From Euglena gracilis (taxonomy: Eukaryota > Euglenida > Euglenophyceae > Euglenales), in the NCBI GenBank assembly GCA_039621445.1, contig CP154954.1:72579359-72643358 (forward strand): DNA of 64,000 bases, given 5' to 3'. Both the position numbers and the translations under genes were made by a program. Every line of letters begins with the position of its first letter. Within the stretch, counting starts at the first letter, position 1. The notes beneath the pieces are model-generated. The model had not been told where the DNA came from, did no database searches, and was given only the letters and a program-made list of their open reading frames with translations. This document shows, one piece after another, positions 61,319 to 64,000 of the stretch.

Positions 61319-64000
61319 CCCCATGCGTCGTGCTGCCACATAACCCCGACTAACACATGCATCCCGAATCAGCTGACTGGATCCCTGTGTGACCTCTAAT
61401 GAAGCACTCCCCAACCTTCACCACCCCGTACATGGTCAGCAGATGTGCCAAAATATTCCCTCCGTCCGTTTTTTTGGGGGGGGGGACGTGCCCCCGGGAT
61501 GCATTGAAAGCTCTTCAGTTTTTAGGTTCCCCCCTTTCCGCACCGACCTCCCCTAAACAACAACCATCCCCTGATCGGAGGTTTCAGGTAAGGTGGCGCA
61601 TGCAACCATCCTCCCAGTCGGGTTGTAGGTGGCTTTGAAAATTGGGTTGTTTTTGGCACCTAGTCTTGCGACCACCCCCTGGTTGGGTGTTGTAGGAACC
61701 CGGTCGGTAGGCAAAGGGGGAGGGTGGTCGAGGGGGGGGGGCTGCCGACCCCCCTCCCCCTCCCTTGGTTGTAAGGTGGTGGTGGGGGGTTCAAACCCCC
61801 CTGCTTGACAGGTTCCAAAAATAACAGAAAATTCCCATCTGGCGATGCGCGCTGGAAAATGAACAGCAAGTGCCCTTTCTCCATTTGAGAGTATTGCATT
61901 TTTGATGCTTTAGTGTTTTCCACAAAAGATGTTTAAAAATTCAAAACAACGTGCTATTATTAATATAAAATTAAGAATTCTTCAACAGTTTTATGACTAC
62001 GATCACGCAACAGTCAAGACATGAACGTAGTGAGTGTGGCCATGCACGCAGTCAAAGCCCAGGCAGGTGTGAATAAACTCCACTCCTGCGCCGAAACACG
62101 GAATAAATGACAAAAAGTGCCATCGAAACGTTTTTTCGCTTTTGTTTGGATTTTGTTTATGTTTGGTATACAATTTGCTCAACAGACTTATCACAGCCAT
62201 TACCTTCACATCTTGACTGCCCTCTGTGATCCCGTCTCTACTCTAATGATTATGCTGTTGCATGTAAAAAATTTGAAGCTGTTTTCCACCCGTCATTTTT
62301 TACACATGTGAAATTGTTGGCTGTCAGCAGTGGTTGACCCACGGATGTGTCCATGTCACCATGGTGGGCAGCCGAAGGGACACATCCACCGACCTGGTAA
62401 TTTCTTTTTCCACCGTGCACTCCGGGGGAGGTCGAGCAGCCAGCAGCTCCCAGCCGGGCTGTGGACCCCTTGGGGGGTCGAGTGGTAATAAAGGTTTTGC
62501 AGCCCGGCGAAGCCGGGCAGGAGTGAAAGGTTTTCCGGCACAATTTGCATACTGCTGGTTTTTTGATGCTGTTTGGCAAGGGTGTCTTGCTTTTAGAAAC
62601 AAAGGGTGCAACGTGACGTTGGTCTCTTGAAATGGGCTTATCCGGAGCGCGATGTAAGGTAAAATCTTTCCCAAAACACGAGTACCTGGGAACTTGCCAT
62701 GAAATGATGTGGTTGGTGGTACAACCACCGAAAAGGGTCGGTTAAAAACTTCGCGAGACAAAAGCGTACGGTTGGTTTTCAGTATTTTTGATTTGTTTTT
62801 TCTGGCAAGCGAAAAACCGCTTCCCTTAAAGTTGCATTTCGAAATGATATGTGGAATTTTTTGGTCCAACTGCACGGGTGATCACTGTCGCTACTGAACC
62901 TGTATGACCGCCTGCATGATCACAGTCACCACCCGGCCCTGCGGACTGCTCAGGTGATCACCGTCACTACCTGTATCTTGATCTCGGTATATACGCTGTG
63001 CCCACCTTTCTTCAACTTCCTTGTGAACGGTGAGTCACAGGGACACCGGGAAAACTACTTTCGGTATATACTCCTGTTGTAAAACTGCGCGCAATCCGGC
63101 CTGATGATCCCGACTGCTTGCGTGATCACAGTCGCTACCCGCATATGCGGCTTCATATCGAAGCGGATTCCCGCTGCGTGTGACAGAATGGAAGCAAAAA
63201 GTCGGCCCATGCCAGCGCTCGGGAACCACAGACCGTGTGTGGAAGGGATGGGCAGTTCCCGCCACACAATGTCTGAACCAATGGCCAACATCGGCCCACT
63301 GTGGCCATGCAGGTAAACTACGTGAATGTGTGTAACTACGTGAATGTGTGTTGTTTGGGTTTTTTAGTACTTTTTGTCACATCACTCGGTATGATCATAC
63401 AGAATCGCGATTCCTGTCGTAGATGAAGCGGTTTTCCGCTTCATTTCGCCTGAATTGGAAAACCAATGCATACGCTACATTATGTTAAAACTCCGCGAAG
63501 GCCATGGCTGCAGAGGACTTTTCATGGACTCGATGAACCCTGCGGATGTCTCGTATGGTATGCTTAGGAACGTACACAGCTTGCTGTCGACCAATTTCGC
63601 TTGTGGCCCACCACGCGTATTTGCTCAACTCTGCACTTGGACAATAAAAATGCGATTGTTCTTGTGTTGACGGTGCATGCTACCGGTAAACAGTTATGCA
63701 CTTCGCAAGTGACATTTGGATATAATTGCTAGCCTGTTAAAGAGGAAGCGGAAAACCGCCTCCTGTTCACTTTACTGCTCTGTTTTGTTAAGAGCCACAA
63801 GGATTTCAATTCAAAGCGCGATGTTGCTAACCGTTTAACGTTTGCAAAGTGCATTATGCATTGTTCAGCACACATTACGTAAAGTTTGTGTTCTGAGAAC
63901 ATCGGGGAGCCTAGACTGTTTGATCACCTGCCCGGTCGAATGGAGGGTCGGGCTCTGGGTGGGTCGCACGAGGACACACAAGAGGACACCCCACTGCACC
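61319..64000. other. 3' end of window: no exon recognised, hairpin-rich sequence
   Basis: 61640-61810 carries C/G-tract arms. From about 62640 the composition becomes balanced, with few C-tracts. It holds recurring GATCACnGTCnCTACC words (62880-63135), two TCGGTATATAC copies (62977, 63060) and four GAAGCGG..CCGCTTC-type hairpins (about 62808, 63160, 63427, 63748). The remaining PBP-gene exons were not found. A 70-codon frame at 63455-63670 is open but unrecognised. Confidence 0.5.

Overview
This window looks like nuclear DNA from an intron-rich flagellated eukaryote, most likely a euglenid. There are no bacterial-style operons. Coding sequence sits in short, GC-rich exons (about 30-150 bp) scattered through long introns full of microsatellites, homopolymer C/G tracts and small inverted-repeat elements. 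I read three genes, all on the + strand. They were recovered by chaining exons whose reading phases match and whose joined products resemble known families. Many of their introns lack GT-AG ends. Instead they have CAG at intron positions +4 to +6 and CTG at -8 to -6, and the two intron ends are complementary. This is the published signature of euglenid 'nonconventional' introns. Ordinary GT-AG introns occur in the same genes, which is also typical of euglenids. The assignment is an inference from introns and gene content, not from a marker gene.

Layout. (1) About 1373-12919: the 3' part of a damage-control phosphatase gene (ARMT1/DUF89 family, subfamily III). The N-terminal exons lie before the window. 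(2) 15034-41024: a 26-kb gene that begins with a SPATA4-type calponin-homology domain and continues as a long, unrecognised, helix-rich protein, with the stop codon in the last exon. (3) 44127 to beyond about 61149: a secreted or membrane-exported protein with a signal peptide and two consecutive PstS-like phosphate-binding (PBP) domains. The second domain is incomplete in the window. Intergenic gaps are 12920-15033 and 41025-44126.

Mobile and repeated DNA. Three copies of one roughly 225-250-bp element have CAGGGGTTTTTTT inverted ends, each flanked by a perfect 8-bp target duplication, as in hAT-type MITEs. A 377-bp cousin is at 38653-39029. A second group comprises TA-flanked elements whose ends are a C-tract followed by a short word (TTGTCCAACGACC, TTGTCTAAGCACC, TATGTCCAACGACC, AATAGT). 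A third is a 701-bp TA-flanked element with roughly 40-bp inverted ends. Several tetra- and dinucleotide arrays are very long: CGCA/CA at 42.6-43.7 kb, TCAA/TCAG at 26.1-26.75 kb, ATTC at 11 kb, and GT at 61.15-61.3 kb.

The three genes show no functional link. One is a metabolite-repair/phosphatase enzyme, one a probable flagellar or cytoskeletal CH protein, and one an exported ligand-binding protein. The most interesting features are the self-complementary intron ends, the families of C-tract MITEs living inside those introns, and an apparent exon enclosed by one such element.
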